From JANYGA01 sp031420415 (GTDB taxonomy: Bacteria; Vulcanimicrobiota; Vulcanimicrobiia; Vulcanimicrobiales; Vulcanimicrobiaceae), in assembly GCA_031420415.1 (NCBI GenBank), contig JANOMT010000012.1:1-64000 (forward strand): a DNA stretch of 64,000 bases, in the 5' to 3' direction. Under the pieces are notes generated by a model. The model ran no database searches and had not been told where the DNA came from. It was given only the letters and a program-made list of their open reading frames with translations. The translations under genes and the position numbers were made by a program. Positions 18,744-26,825 of this stretch are shown piece after piece (within the stretch, counting starts at the first letter, position 1; each line of letters begins with the position of its first letter).

Positions 18744-19949
18744 GTGAAGCATTCGCCATTGCTCGCCATATCGCTCGCGTCCGCCGCCGCTTGGGCCCTC
18801 TTGCTTGCGGCCCGCGGCAACTTCTGGAACGCGCCCGTCGACGCACACGACGGGCCGACGGAACCCTTTCGCTTGCGGGTCCCGCGCGTGGAAGCGATCG
18901 TGCCCGCGCGCGATGAGGTCGAAACGATTGGGACGGCGATCGGGTCGCTCGTCGCACAGCGCTACGCCGATCTCAACGTCACGCTCGTCGACGACGGCAG
19001 CACCGATGGCACGGGCGCCGTCGCGCAAGCCTCCGCGTTCGGCTCGACGAAGCGCGACCGCCTCACCGTCATACGCGCGCGAGCGCTCGAAAAGCCGTGG
19101 ACGGGGAAACTCAACGCCCTCGAAACCGGGGTACGGCACGCGCTCGCCAAACGCGGTGCCCCCGCGTATTGGCTCTTCACCGATGCCGATATCGCGCACG
19201 ATTTCACGAACGTTGCGGCGCTCGTTGCGAAAGCCGAGCGCGACGACCTCGATCTCGTTTCGCTGATGGCGCGCTTGCGATGCGAGAGTGCGTGGGAAGC
19301 GCTCCTGGTGCCGGCATTCGTTTTCTTTTTCCAAAAACTCTATCCATTCGCGTGGTCGAACGAACCGACGCGCACGACGGCCGCAGCCGCAGGTGGATGT
19401 ATGCTCATCTCGCACGCCGCGCTCGTTCGCATCGGCGGCTTGCCGTGCGTTGCGGGCCGGTTAATCGACGATTGTTCGCTCGCGGCCGAAGTGAAGAAAC
19501 GTGGCGGGAAGACGTGGCTCGGGCTGACCGATCGCACGACGAGCATCAGGCCGTACGCCGGATTACCGCCGCTCTGGGCGATGGTGAAACGCACGGCATT
19601 CACGCAACTCGCGCACTCCTATCCCCTCGTTGCGATCTCCGTTGCGGGATTGACCTTTCTCTATCTCGTCCCGCCGGTCGCGACGGCCATCGGTATCGCA
19701 CGCGGCGATGACGGGCTCATCCTCGCGGGCGCGGCGGGGTGGGGCGCGATGGCGTTCGCGTATCTACCGACGCTACGTCTCTATCGCCGCGCGCCGCACG
19801 AGTCGCTCGCCCTTCCCGCCGCGGCCGCCCTCTACATGGCCATGACCGTCGATTCCGCAATCGCGCACGCACGTCGTCGTGGTGGCGCCTGGAAGGGCCG
19901 CACGTACGATACGCTCGGCGAAGTCACGCAGGCGTCGCCCGCAACGTAA
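18744..19949 (+). CDS. hpnB: Hopanoid-associated glycosyltransferase HpnB
   Basis: This 401-residue family-2 glycosyltransferase carries the HpnB signature. It has an N-terminal membrane helix, VEAIVPARDEVETIG, LVDDGSTDGTGA, FTDADIAHDFTNV (DxD-like metal site), LVSLMARLRCESAWEAL, AFVFFFQKLYPFAW, TAAAAGGCML and LIDDCSLAAEVK, plus C-terminal membrane segments. HpnB is found in hopanoid clusters and is thought to act in side-chain or related glycan synthesis; its exact reaction is not settled. I start at GTG 18744, since upstream sequence in this frame lies antisense to the LOG gene. The neighbouring hpn genes at 20346-23049 support the call. Confidence 0.88.
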   Translation: MKHSPLLAISLASAAAWALLLAARGNFWNAPVDAHDGPTEPFRLRVPRVEAIVPARDEVETIGTAIGSLVAQRYADLNVTLVDDGSTDGTGAVAQASAFGSTKRDRLTVIRARALEKPWTGKLNALETGVRHALAKRGAPAYWLFTDADIAHDFTNVAALVAKAERDDLDLVSLMARLRCESAWEALLVPAFVFFFQKLYPFAWSNEPTRTTAAAAGGCMLISHAALVRIGGLPCVAGRLIDDCSLAAEVKKRGGKTWLGLTDRTTSIRPYAGLPPLWAMVKRTAFTQLAHSYPLVAISVAGLTFLYLVPPVATAIGIARGDDGLILAGAAGWGAMAFAYLPTLRLYRRAPHESLALPAAAALYMAMTVDSAIAHARRRGGAWKGRTYDTLGEVTQASPAT

Positions 19950-20345
19950 GGCTCAGCCCCACGTAAACCGTCTGCGGCTTCGATGATGTTGGCAACGTCG
20001 TCGTCGCTTTTGGTACGATCGTCGGGACGGCGTTCGAGAAGGGGCACGGCGAGATCGAACTCCTCTTGATCGGAGTGCCGTCGGACCACCAAGTAGCCAC
20101 GATATGCCGATGCCATCGCAGCGGTATGCCGCTCCCAGCGTTGCGTGCTCCCTTCGACATCGGTGAAGAGCAACGTCGCAGTCGACTCCGGTGCCGTTGC
20201 GCTTTCCGACGCGGGCGACATCACGCCGGGCTCGGCCATGCGCGGCATCGGGTCCTCCGAGGATAGACCGTGCACGCGTCACGTCGCATGGCAAAAACGA
20301 TTCTCGCCGCCGAAAGGAGGAGCTTATGCGGAGGACGTTCTTAGG
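19950..20345. other. 396-bp gap without an intact gene, between hpnB and hpnG
   Basis: hpnB and hpnG converge on this gap. It holds a nucleotidyl cyclase fragment (separate entry) and, on plus, a textbook Shine-Dalgarno AAAGGAGG at 20313-20320 followed by ATG at 20326. The frame after that ATG lies antisense to hpnG and has no coherent protein content. The gap looks like a scar of lost genes. Confidence 0.5.
20102..20182 (-). pseudogene. Fragment of a class III nucleotidyl cyclase domain
   Basis: The minus strand encodes TATLLFTDVEGSTQRWE, the opening strand of adenylate/guanylate cyclase domains of the FTDIEGST type, including the first metal-binding Asp. An ATG lies upstream at 20248. After about 25 matching residues the frame loses similarity, and it runs to a stop inside antisense hpnB sequence. 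A working domain needs about 170 residues, so this is a 5' remnant. Confidence 0.6.
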
Positions 20346-21008
20346 TCAAGCGGCGACGAGTGCGCCGATCATCGCTTCAAGTGCCGCGAGCGCGAGCGTG
20401 CCGTTGCGCGCGAGACGCGCACCCGCGATCGGGCGGCGGAGCATTGCGAGTGCGAGCGCGAAGCTGTCGAGGCCGCCCGATCCATCGAGGGCCATGTGGA
20501 GGTCGGGGAGATCATCGCTTGCGGCATCACTTCCCACGCGTGCGACTGCCACGGCGACGCCCGCACGTTGGAGATACCGCACGAGCGGCAAACTCTCCAT
20601 ATCGACCGCTTGCGCGTCGTAGCGCCGGCCGAGATCGAGTTTTTCGAAACCCGACGTCACGACGTCGGTAACGCCGAGTGCGCGAATACCCGATTGCACG
20701 TACCCGAGAGTGCGCACGATATCGCTCGCAAACGCCCGATCGATCGTCATGGTGGCGTCGGTTGCCGAGACGATCTCGCCATAGACGAGCGTCTCGCCTA
20801 CTGCAAACGCAGGCGAGAGGAGGCCGCAGAGCCCGACCACGAGCGCGCGACCCATCGTCGGTCCCGCGAGGGCATCGTGCACGGCGAGCGTCGCCGCGAG
20901 CGGGCCGATGCCCGTTGCGACGACCCGATGCGGTGCGTTCGCTCGTCCGAGCGCGCGTCGCACCGCACGTTCTTCGGGGCCGCGCGGAACGAAGAGCGTG
21001 TCGATCAC
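20346..21008 (-). CDS. hpnG: Hopanoid biosynthesis nucleoside phosphorylase HpnG
   Basis: HpnG removes adenine from adenosylhopane, the product of HpnH, to give phosphoribosyl/ribosylhopane in hopanoid side-chain synthesis. This 220-residue protein has the phosphorylase fold: VVATGIGPLAATLAVHDAL, VVGLCGLLSPAFAVGETLVYGEI and the catalytic region AQAVDMESLPLVRYLQ, whose Met-Glu contacts the ribose. GTG at 21008 is the likely start: it falls 11 bp after the hpnH stop, and the open frame beyond it lies inside hpnH. It is the last gene of the hpn operon. Confidence 0.88.
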   Translation of the reverse strand: MIDTLFVPRGPEERAVRRALGRANAPHRVVATGIGPLAATLAVHDALAGPTMGRALVVGLCGLLSPAFAVGETLVYGEIVSATDATMTIDRAFASDIVRTLGYVQSGIRALGVTDVVTSGFEKLDLGRRYDAQAVDMESLPLVRYLQRAGVAVAVARVGSDAASDDLPDLHMALDGSGGLDSFALALAMLRRPIAGARLARNGTLALAALEAMIGALVAA

Positions 21009-21019
21009 TTCGCCCCCAG

Positions 21020-22045
21020 TCAGTTCTTGCCCATCACCGTGGTGATCGAACGCCAGATGTTGCCGACCTTCATCGAGTCGTCGGCGGCCGTCGGTTCGAA
21101 GCCGCAATGGACCATGCAGTCCGCGCACTTCGCATTACCGCTCTTGTGACCATAGAGCGACCAATCGGTGTCGTCGATGAGCTCGCGATAGGATTTGGCG
21201 TAATGGCCGTCTTGCATGAGATAGCACGGACGCTGCCAACCGAAGAGGCTATAGGACGGCATACCCCACGGCGTGCAGTCATAGTCTTTTTTACCCATGA
21301 GAAAGTCGAGAAAGAGCGGACTCGCGTTAAAGTTCCACTTTTTCTCTTTATCCGCGTACGGTTGGAAGATCTCTTTAAAGAGCGCCTTGGTCTGTGCCGC
21401 ATGGAGAAAGTGCTGTTGATCCGGCGCCTTCTCGTAGGGATAACCGGGCGAGATCATCATACCGTCGACGCCGAGTTCGTCGGTCGCGAAATCGAAGAAG
21501 GCTTGGACGTCGGCGGCTTTGGCGTCGTTGAAGATCGTCGTATTCGTCGTGACGCGGAAGCCACGCGCTTTCGCAGCTTTGATCGCGCTGACCGCGACGT
21601 CGAAAACCCCGTCGCGCGCGACGGCTTTATCGTGCGCGGGTTTGAGTCCGTCGAGGTGGACCGAGAACGAAAGATATTCCGATGGCACGAACTTATCGAG
21701 GCTCGCTTCGAGCTTGATCGCATTGGTACAGAGGTAGACGAATTTCTTGCGCGCGATGATGCCTTCGACGATCTCTTGAATCTGCGGATGGAGCAGGGGC
21801 TCGCCTCCGGGAATCGCGACGACGGGTGCGCCGCATTCGTCGACTGCAGCGAAGCACTCGGCGGGCGTGAGATGGCGGCGCAGAACCTCGACGGGATGCT
21901 GGATTTTTCCGCAACCCGAACAGGCCAGATTGCACCGGAAAAGCGGCTCGAGCATCAGCGTCAGGGGGAATTTCTTGCGGCCCTTCAGCTTTTGTGCGAT
22001 TACGTAGCCGCCGATTTTGGCCGCTTGTTTGAGCGTCACTGCCAT
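21020..22045 (-). CDS. hpnH: Adenosyl-hopene transferase HpnH (radical SAM)
   Basis: HpnH joins the 5'-deoxyadenosyl group to diploptene, the first step of C35 hopanoid side-chain formation. It has 341 residues. The [4Fe-4S] motif CNLACSGC lies near residue 40, followed by PGGEPLLHPQIQEIVEG. SVHLDGLKPAHD and the C-terminal CADCMVHCGFEPTAADDS are typical of the family. The ATG at 22045 gives the standard start MAVTLKQAAKIGGYVIAQKL and overlaps the end of hpnA by 10 bp. HpnG, the next enzyme, follows directly. Confidence 0.95.
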   Translation of the reverse strand: MAVTLKQAAKIGGYVIAQKLKGRKKFPLTLMLEPLFRCNLACSGCGKIQHPVEVLRRHLTPAECFAAVDECGAPVVAIPGGEPLLHPQIQEIVEGIIARKKFVYLCTNAIKLEASLDKFVPSEYLSFSVHLDGLKPAHDKAVARDGVFDVAVSAIKAAKARGFRVTTNTTIFNDAKAADVQAFFDFATDELGVDGMMISPGYPYEKAPDQQHFLHAAQTKALFKEIFQPYADKEKKWNFNASPLFLDFLMGKKDYDCTPWGMPSYSLFGWQRPCYLMQDGHYAKSYRELIDDTDWSLYGHKSGNAKCADCMVHCGFEPTAADDSMKVGNIWRSITTVMGKN

Positions 22046-23049
22046 GGTGTGTGTTTCTCTGCTCCGTTTTGAAAGTCGCCGGAAAACCAGTCGATCGCCG
22101 CGCGGATCGCCCCGTCGATCGGTCTGGGGTCGTAGCCCAATTGACTTCTCGCCTTCGACGAATCGTAGGACATCGACTCCCGACTCATCCGTACGCCATC
22201 GATCGGAATCGTCGGCGTGTGGCCGAACTGCGGGAGGAGAATTTCGTCGACGTAAGCGGCCGCGAGCGGAATCCAAATCGGAAGCACGTAGCGCGGAGCC
22301 GGTCGCCCGACGATCGCGCCGACGCGCTGCAGCAGGGTCCGCAAGGGAAGGTTTTCACCGCCCAAGATATACCGTTCGCCGCTCGTCCCACGCTCGAACG
22401 CTTGCAGGTGTCCACGCGCCACATCGACGACGTCGACCCAGTTGAGCGTGGTTTCCGGGATCGCTGCGGGCATTTTGCCGGTAAGGAAGCGCACGAAAAT
22501 CCCACCCGTCGGCGTGGGCTTGCGATCCCAGGCGCCGATCGGCGTCGTCGGATTGACGATCACGATGTCTTGGCCCGCGTTCGCGGCGGCGAGCGCTTCG
22601 CGTTCCGCAAGGTATTTCGAGAGTTTGTAGGCCCCGATGAGCTTTTCGGGCGGGCTTTGATGGCGTTCGTCGGCGATCGCGCCGTGCTTCACGCCGATCG
22701 CGGCAACGGAGCTCGTATACACCGTGCGTCCGACGCCCGCGCGACGTGCGGCCGCGAGAAGTGCGCGCGTGCCCGCGACGTTGCTCGCCATGAGTTCGTC
22801 GCGATCGCGGCGGAAGAGCGTGTAATGCGCGGCAACGTGAAAGACCGCATCGACGGCACCGATCTTCGTCGCGAGATCGTCGTCCGAAAGGCTGCCCTCG
22901 ATACGCTCGCAGTCGAGGCCGTCGAGATTACGCGTATCGCTGCCCGGGCGGGCGAGCGCACGAACGTGCCACCCGTCGGCGAGGAGCGTCCGCGCGAGAT
23001 TTCCACCGACGAATCCGGTACCACCGGTGAGAAAAGCCGTGCGACTCAC
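22036..23049 (-). CDS. hpnA: Hopanoid-associated sugar epimerase/reductase HpnA
   Basis: This 337-residue protein is an extended short-chain dehydrogenase. TGGTGFVGGNLARTLL binds NAD(P), VDAVFHVAAHYTLFRRDRDE is characteristic of HpnA, and the catalytic Tyr-Lys pair lies in YKLSK. HpnA is found in most hopanoid clusters and is inferred to act on the side chain or its sugar; the substrate is not established. The GTG start overlaps the stop of the upstream RND gene as GTGA, and the gene overlaps hpnH by 10 bp. Confidence 0.9.
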   Translation of the reverse strand: MSRTAFLTGGTGFVGGNLARTLLADGWHVRALARPGSDTRNLDGLDCERIEGSLSDDDLATKIGAVDAVFHVAAHYTLFRRDRDELMASNVAGTRALLAAARRAGVGRTVYTSSVAAIGVKHGAIADERHQSPPEKLIGAYKLSKYLAEREALAAANAGQDIVIVNPTTPIGAWDRKPTPTGGIFVRFLTGKMPAAIPETTLNWVDVVDVARGHLQAFERGTSGERYILGGENLPLRTLLQRVGAIVGRPAPRYVLPIWIPLAAAYVDEILLPQFGHTPTIPIDGVRMSRESMSYDSSKARSQLGYDPRPIDGAIRAAIDWFSGDFQNGAEKHTPWQ

Positions 23050-25628
23050 GCCCTTCCCTTCCCGCGACGCACGAAATCGTCGACGAGCGTGTAGGCGACG
23101 GGCACGACGACGAGCGTCAACAGCGTCGAGGTGATGAGGCCACCGATGATCGCTACGGCCATCGGCGCGCGCAGTTCGGCGCCGGCACCGAAACCGAGCG
23201 CGATCGGGAGCATCCCTAAAATCGTGGCCGCAGTCGTCATCACGATCGGTCGCAGACGTTGCGCCCCGGCTTCGGCGATCGCGGCTTCGCGCGAGATCCC
23301 GAGCGCACGTACGTTCTTAATCCGATCGACGAGCAAGATTGCGTTTTTGTTGACGAGGCCGAAGAGAAAGATGACGGCCATGAGCGAGATGATCCCGAAA
23401 TCGGCGCGCGTCACCCAGAGCGCGAAGAGCGCGCCGACGATCGAGAGCGGAAGCGCAACGACGATCGCGATCGGATCGACGATGCTGCGAAAGAGCGCGC
23501 CGAGCACGATAACGATCGCCACGACCGAGAGCCCGAGCGCGATGCCGAAGTCGCGAAAAGTCGTGCTCGCATCGGCAGAGCCGCCACCGAACGTGAGCGC
23601 GACGGAACGCGGTACGAGTTTGTGAGCGAGGGCGATCACGCGATCGTTCGCGTCGCCGATCGGGAGGTTCGCGACGAGGTCGCTCGTGATGCCGATGGCC
23701 CGTTTCTCACCCAGATGTTCGATCCCGGAGAACGGCGTGCCATCGGAGAGTCCGGTCGCACCCACATCGACGAATCCCGGCGTTTTTTTCAAGCGGTGTT
23801 CGAAGGTGCGGCCGACGCGACGCAGGGTTTCGAGATCGTCGCCGACGAGTGCGAATTGCAACGCTTTGGCCGTATCGCTACCGACGAAGGGCACGTCGGC
23901 AACGGTCGTCACGACGCCGTCGATCGCGGGCAGATGCGCGCGAATCGCATTCTCGACCTCGATCGTCTTCGCGTGGCGATCGGGTGCGAGGTGAACGTCG
24001 ATCGTACCGATGTTGCTCGCATTCGCACGAGCGCCGATCGTCGTATACGTGTGCGTCACATCGCGGTTCGCCCGAACGATCGCCTCGATCTGGCGAGCGA
24101 CGGCTTGCGAATCGGCGAGACTCGTGCCGAGCGGCGCCGTAAAATTGACACGGAATTCACCACGATCGAGATGCGGGATAAATCCTTTGGGAATGAATGG
24201 AATGAGCGAAACGCCCGCTGCGAGCGCGGCGAAGGCGATACCGACGACGGCGCGTCGGTGGTGCAGCGACCACGCGAGGATCTGCCGGTAGCGCGCGCCG
24301 GATTCGCGCTCGCGTTCGTGAATGCGCCGCGTCGCCGGCCGCGCTCGCAGCCAGATGGCCGCGAGCGTGGGCGAGAGCGTCCGTGCGGCCAAGAGTGAGA
24401 AGAGGATCGCCGCCGAAGCCGTGATGCCGAAGGCACGGAAAAATTGACCGAGCGTACCCGACATCAGCCCGATCGGTAAGAAGACGGCGACGATCGTGAG
24501 TGATGCGGCGACGAGCGTGAGACCGATCTCTTTATTCGCGGAAACCGCGGCAATGCGTGGCGATTCGCCCGCTTCGAGATGACGCACGATATTTTCAACC
24601 ATAACGATCGCATCATCGACGATGACGCCGACGACGAGTGCGAGGGCGAGAAGCGTGATCGTTTCGAGCCGGAAATGAAAGAGCCACATCACGCACGCCG
24701 TGCCGAGCAACGAAACGGGAATCACGATGGCAGAGATCGTCGTCGCGCGCACGTCACGCAAGAACGGCCAGATGACGACGATTGCGAGCACGACTGCCAG
24801 GCCGAGCGCTTCTTGCGTGGCCTGCGTGGCTTCGCGTATATACGTCGCTTGCTCCGTCGTTCGCACGATATGGATCTGCGGTCGCGCGGCATCGAGATCG
24901 CGAACGGCTGCCTCCGCGGCATCGGCAACCTCGAGCGTGTTGGCATCGGCACGTTTGACGATCGCGATCGCGACGGCAGGAAGGCCGTCGAAGCGATACG
25001 CGGACGCGTGCGCGCCCGTCGATTGACCGCCGATGACGTCGGCGCGTAAGACGCCTGGAATCGCGCGCAAGCGCGGCGCGATCGCACGCTCGGCAACTCG
25101 AGCGAGATCGCGCAAGGGCGTGTTCGCTTGCGTGATCGCGTACGTTGCTACCGGCGTTTCGTTGAGGTTGAGTGTGGAGATCGTCGTTTTCGTGCCGCGG
25201 TCGAGAGGCACGGTTTCGAGCGCCGATTCGACTTGCGCACGACGCGTTTCTAGCGGCGCGCTCACGTCGAAAGCGAGATCGATCACGGCGAATTGTGGAT
25301 ACGTGAGCGAGTGAATCCGCGTTATGCCAGGGAGCGCGCCGAGCACGTGCTCGAGCGGCGTCGTGAGGCTGCGTTCGCTCGCTGCGACATCGATCTGGTT
25401 CGTCGTCGCCGACACGATGACGACGGGAAACGTGATATCGGGGAAGAGCGCGAGTTTGAGATTGAAGAACGCGACCGTACCAACGATGGAAAGCACGATC
25501 CAGAAGATGATCGTCACCCGGGGGAAGACGACCGAGATCTCGGAGATGCTGCCGAGGCGCCTTAGGGTTTGGCCGGTCCGAGATTGAAGCGCGACCGGCT
25601 GGTCTTCGAGACGAGCCACCGGGTCCAC
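23046..25628 (-). CDS. AcrB/HAE1-type RND transporter in the hopanoid operon
   Basis: This 860-residue inner-membrane RND protein has the AcrB proton relay: the Asp pair in VVGVIVDDAIVMVENI (TM4) and the Lys in FGLVNKNAILLVDRI (TM10). The two periplasmic loops are short (about 230 and 200 residues), so the protein is about 180 residues below a normal AcrB, mostly where TolC-docking elements sit. Hopanoid loci usually carry HpnN, an MMPL-type RND that moves hopanoids to the outer membrane; this may do that job here. It overlaps hpnA by GTGA and the squalene synthase gene by up to 67 bp, so its exact start is unsure. No adaptor or outer-membrane channel gene is adjacent. Confidence 0.82.
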   Translation of the reverse strand: MDPVARLEDQPVALQSRTGQTLRRLGSISEISVVFPRVTIIFWIVLSIVGTVAFFNLKLALFPDITFPVVIVSATTNQIDVAASERSLTTPLEHVLGALPGITRIHSLTYPQFAVIDLAFDVSAPLETRRAQVESALETVPLDRGTKTTISTLNLNETPVATYAITQANTPLRDLARVAERAIAPRLRAIPGVLRADVIGGQSTGAHASAYRFDGLPAVAIAIVKRADANTLEVADAAEAAVRDLDAARPQIHIVRTTEQATYIREATQATQEALGLAVVLAIVVIWPFLRDVRATTISAIVIPVSLLGTACVMWLFHFRLETITLLALALVVGVIVDDAIVMVENIVRHLEAGESPRIAAVSANKEIGLTLVAASLTIVAVFLPIGLMSGTLGQFFRAFGITASAAILFSLLAARTLSPTLAAIWLRARPATRRIHERERESGARYRQILAWSLHHRRAVVGIAFAALAAGVSLIPFIPKGFIPHLDRGEFRVNFTAPLGTSLADSQAVARQIEAIVRANRDVTHTYTTIGARANASNIGTIDVHLAPDRHAKTIEVENAIRAHLPAIDGVVTTVADVPFVGSDTAKALQFALVGDDLETLRRVGRTFEHRLKKTPGFVDVGATGLSDGTPFSGIEHLGEKRAIGITSDLVANLPIGDANDRVIALAHKLVPRSVALTFGGGSADASTTFRDFGIALGLSVVAIVIVLGALFRSIVDPIAIVVALPLSIVGALFALWVTRADFGIISLMAVIFLFGLVNKNAILLVDRIKNVRALGISREAAIAEAGAQRLRPIVMTTAATILGMLPIALGFGAGAELRAPMAVAIIGGLITSTLLTLVVVPVAYTLVDDFVRRGKGRA

Positions 25629-26635
25629 GTGTTACTGATCGTCGATAGCGACCCTGCGAAGATGAGCGAGCGGACTTCATCGCGCGTGATCTTCACGCCG
25701 CCGCCAGATTGCAGCATCGCCGACGATTTTTCGATCTCGCGCAACGTCGCGACGGCGAAGAGCACCGGAAGCAGGCAGAAGAGGCGGATTTGCAGCGCGA
25801 ATTTCGGGATATCGGTGATGTAGGCAAGCGACGCACGCAGATCGTCTTTTGCGAGGGCGACCAGGGCCACGAGCGCTTCGCGATTGGCCGGACGTAGCGT
25901 GCCGTCCAAGAGCATCTTGTGGCTCGAGCCGTGCGCGCGAAAAAGTTCTTCGGGGACGAATGCGGCGTTCTCGTGCTCGATGTCCCACGCGATATCTTTC
26001 AGGATGTTGATCGTCTGAAGCGCTTCACCGAAGGCTTCGCAATTCGCGAGGAGGCGACCGTATTCGCGCTTTCCTACGAGCTTCGAACTCGCAAACCAAA
26101 GATCGGTGAGGAGATGGCCGACGGTGCCGGCCACGTAGTAACAATAACGCCGATATTCCGGCATGGTCTGGATGCGAATGCCCTCGGGATAGCGACCAAC
26201 GAATTCGCTCATGCCGATCGTCATCTCGCGCGTCCATCGTTCGACGATCGCAGCAGAGGCGAGCGGCAGGCCATCGAGCAGCACGAAGACGCGTTTCGTA
26301 CCCCGCAAAAGCTCGAGATAATTCTCGTCTGCGGAAATATCGGATGCTTCGGTTGCAAAAGTTTCGGCATTGGCACGATCGTCGAAACACGTCAGAAATC
26401 TCGCGAGCAACTCTTGGCGGCGAGCCGCTGTCGCCGTGCCGTCATCTTCGATCGTGTCGGCGATCCGGCATAAAAGATAGCCGACGAGGACGGCGCGTTT
26501 GAGGTCGCCCGGCAACACCGAGATACCGATGGCAAACGTGCGCGAGACGCGACCGATGATTCCACGCGCGAATGCGAGCGCCGTCGCTTGAGTCTCGGGC
26601 GCGGATGGATTTGCGGGAGCTACGGTCGTCGACAT
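25562..26635 (-). CDS. sqs: Squalene synthase (squalene/phytoene synthase family)
   Basis: This protein of about 357 residues joins two farnesyl diphosphates. The first Asp-rich motif is ADTIEDD (about residues 60-65) after FAIGISVLP and VGYLLCRIAD. YRRYCYYVAGTVGHLLTDLW is the family signature, and the second motif region reads FGEALQTINILKDIAWD. The length and the hydrophobic C-terminal stretch (ALQIRLFCLLPVLFAVATL) resemble single-enzyme Sqs rather than the HpnC/HpnD/HpnE trio, none of which is present here. ATG at 26635 is preferred over a TTG 24 bp upstream. It heads the operon that continues into the RND pump, hpnA, hpnH and hpnG. Confidence 0.85.
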   Translation of the reverse strand: MSTTVAPANPSAPETQATALAFARGIIGRVSRTFAIGISVLPGDLKRAVLVGYLLCRIADTIEDDGTATAARRQELLARFLTCFDDRANAETFATEASDISADENYLELLRGTKRVFVLLDGLPLASAAIVERWTREMTIGMSEFVGRYPEGIRIQTMPEYRRYCYYVAGTVGHLLTDLWFASSKLVGKREYGRLLANCEAFGEALQTINILKDIAWDIEHENAAFVPEELFRAHGSSHKMLLDGTLRPANREALVALVALAKDDLRASLAYITDIPKFALQIRLFCLLPVLFAVATLREIEKSSAMLQSGGGVKITRDEVRSLIFAGSLSTISNTWTRWLVSKTSRSRFNLGPAKP

Positions 26636-26825
26636 ACTTCGGTCTCGCGGTTCCTTCAAGCGTACGTGGTTCGTCGAGTATGCGTGTCATGGTGACGGTT
26701 CGATCGCCGCTCCCACGCGCAGGACTGCGACCGGTTCGCGGCACAGTCGCGCGTATGCGACCCACTTTCGAGCTTCTCTCGAGATTCTGCAGAAATTCGC
26801 AACCCCATCTCTGGCGGTTCGCTCG

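Noticed and set aside
20326..20622. ATG with a perfect Shine-Dalgarno and an open frame of about 99 codons on plus
   Set aside because: The frame lies antisense to the well-matched hpnG gene, is Arg/Ser/Ala-rich as GC-rich antisense frames are, and shows no family features.
20678..22072. 464-codon open frame on plus across hpnH
   Set aside because: It is fully antisense to hpnH, whose radical SAM motifs are intact, and its composition (Arg/Asp/Glu-rich) is that of a complement frame.
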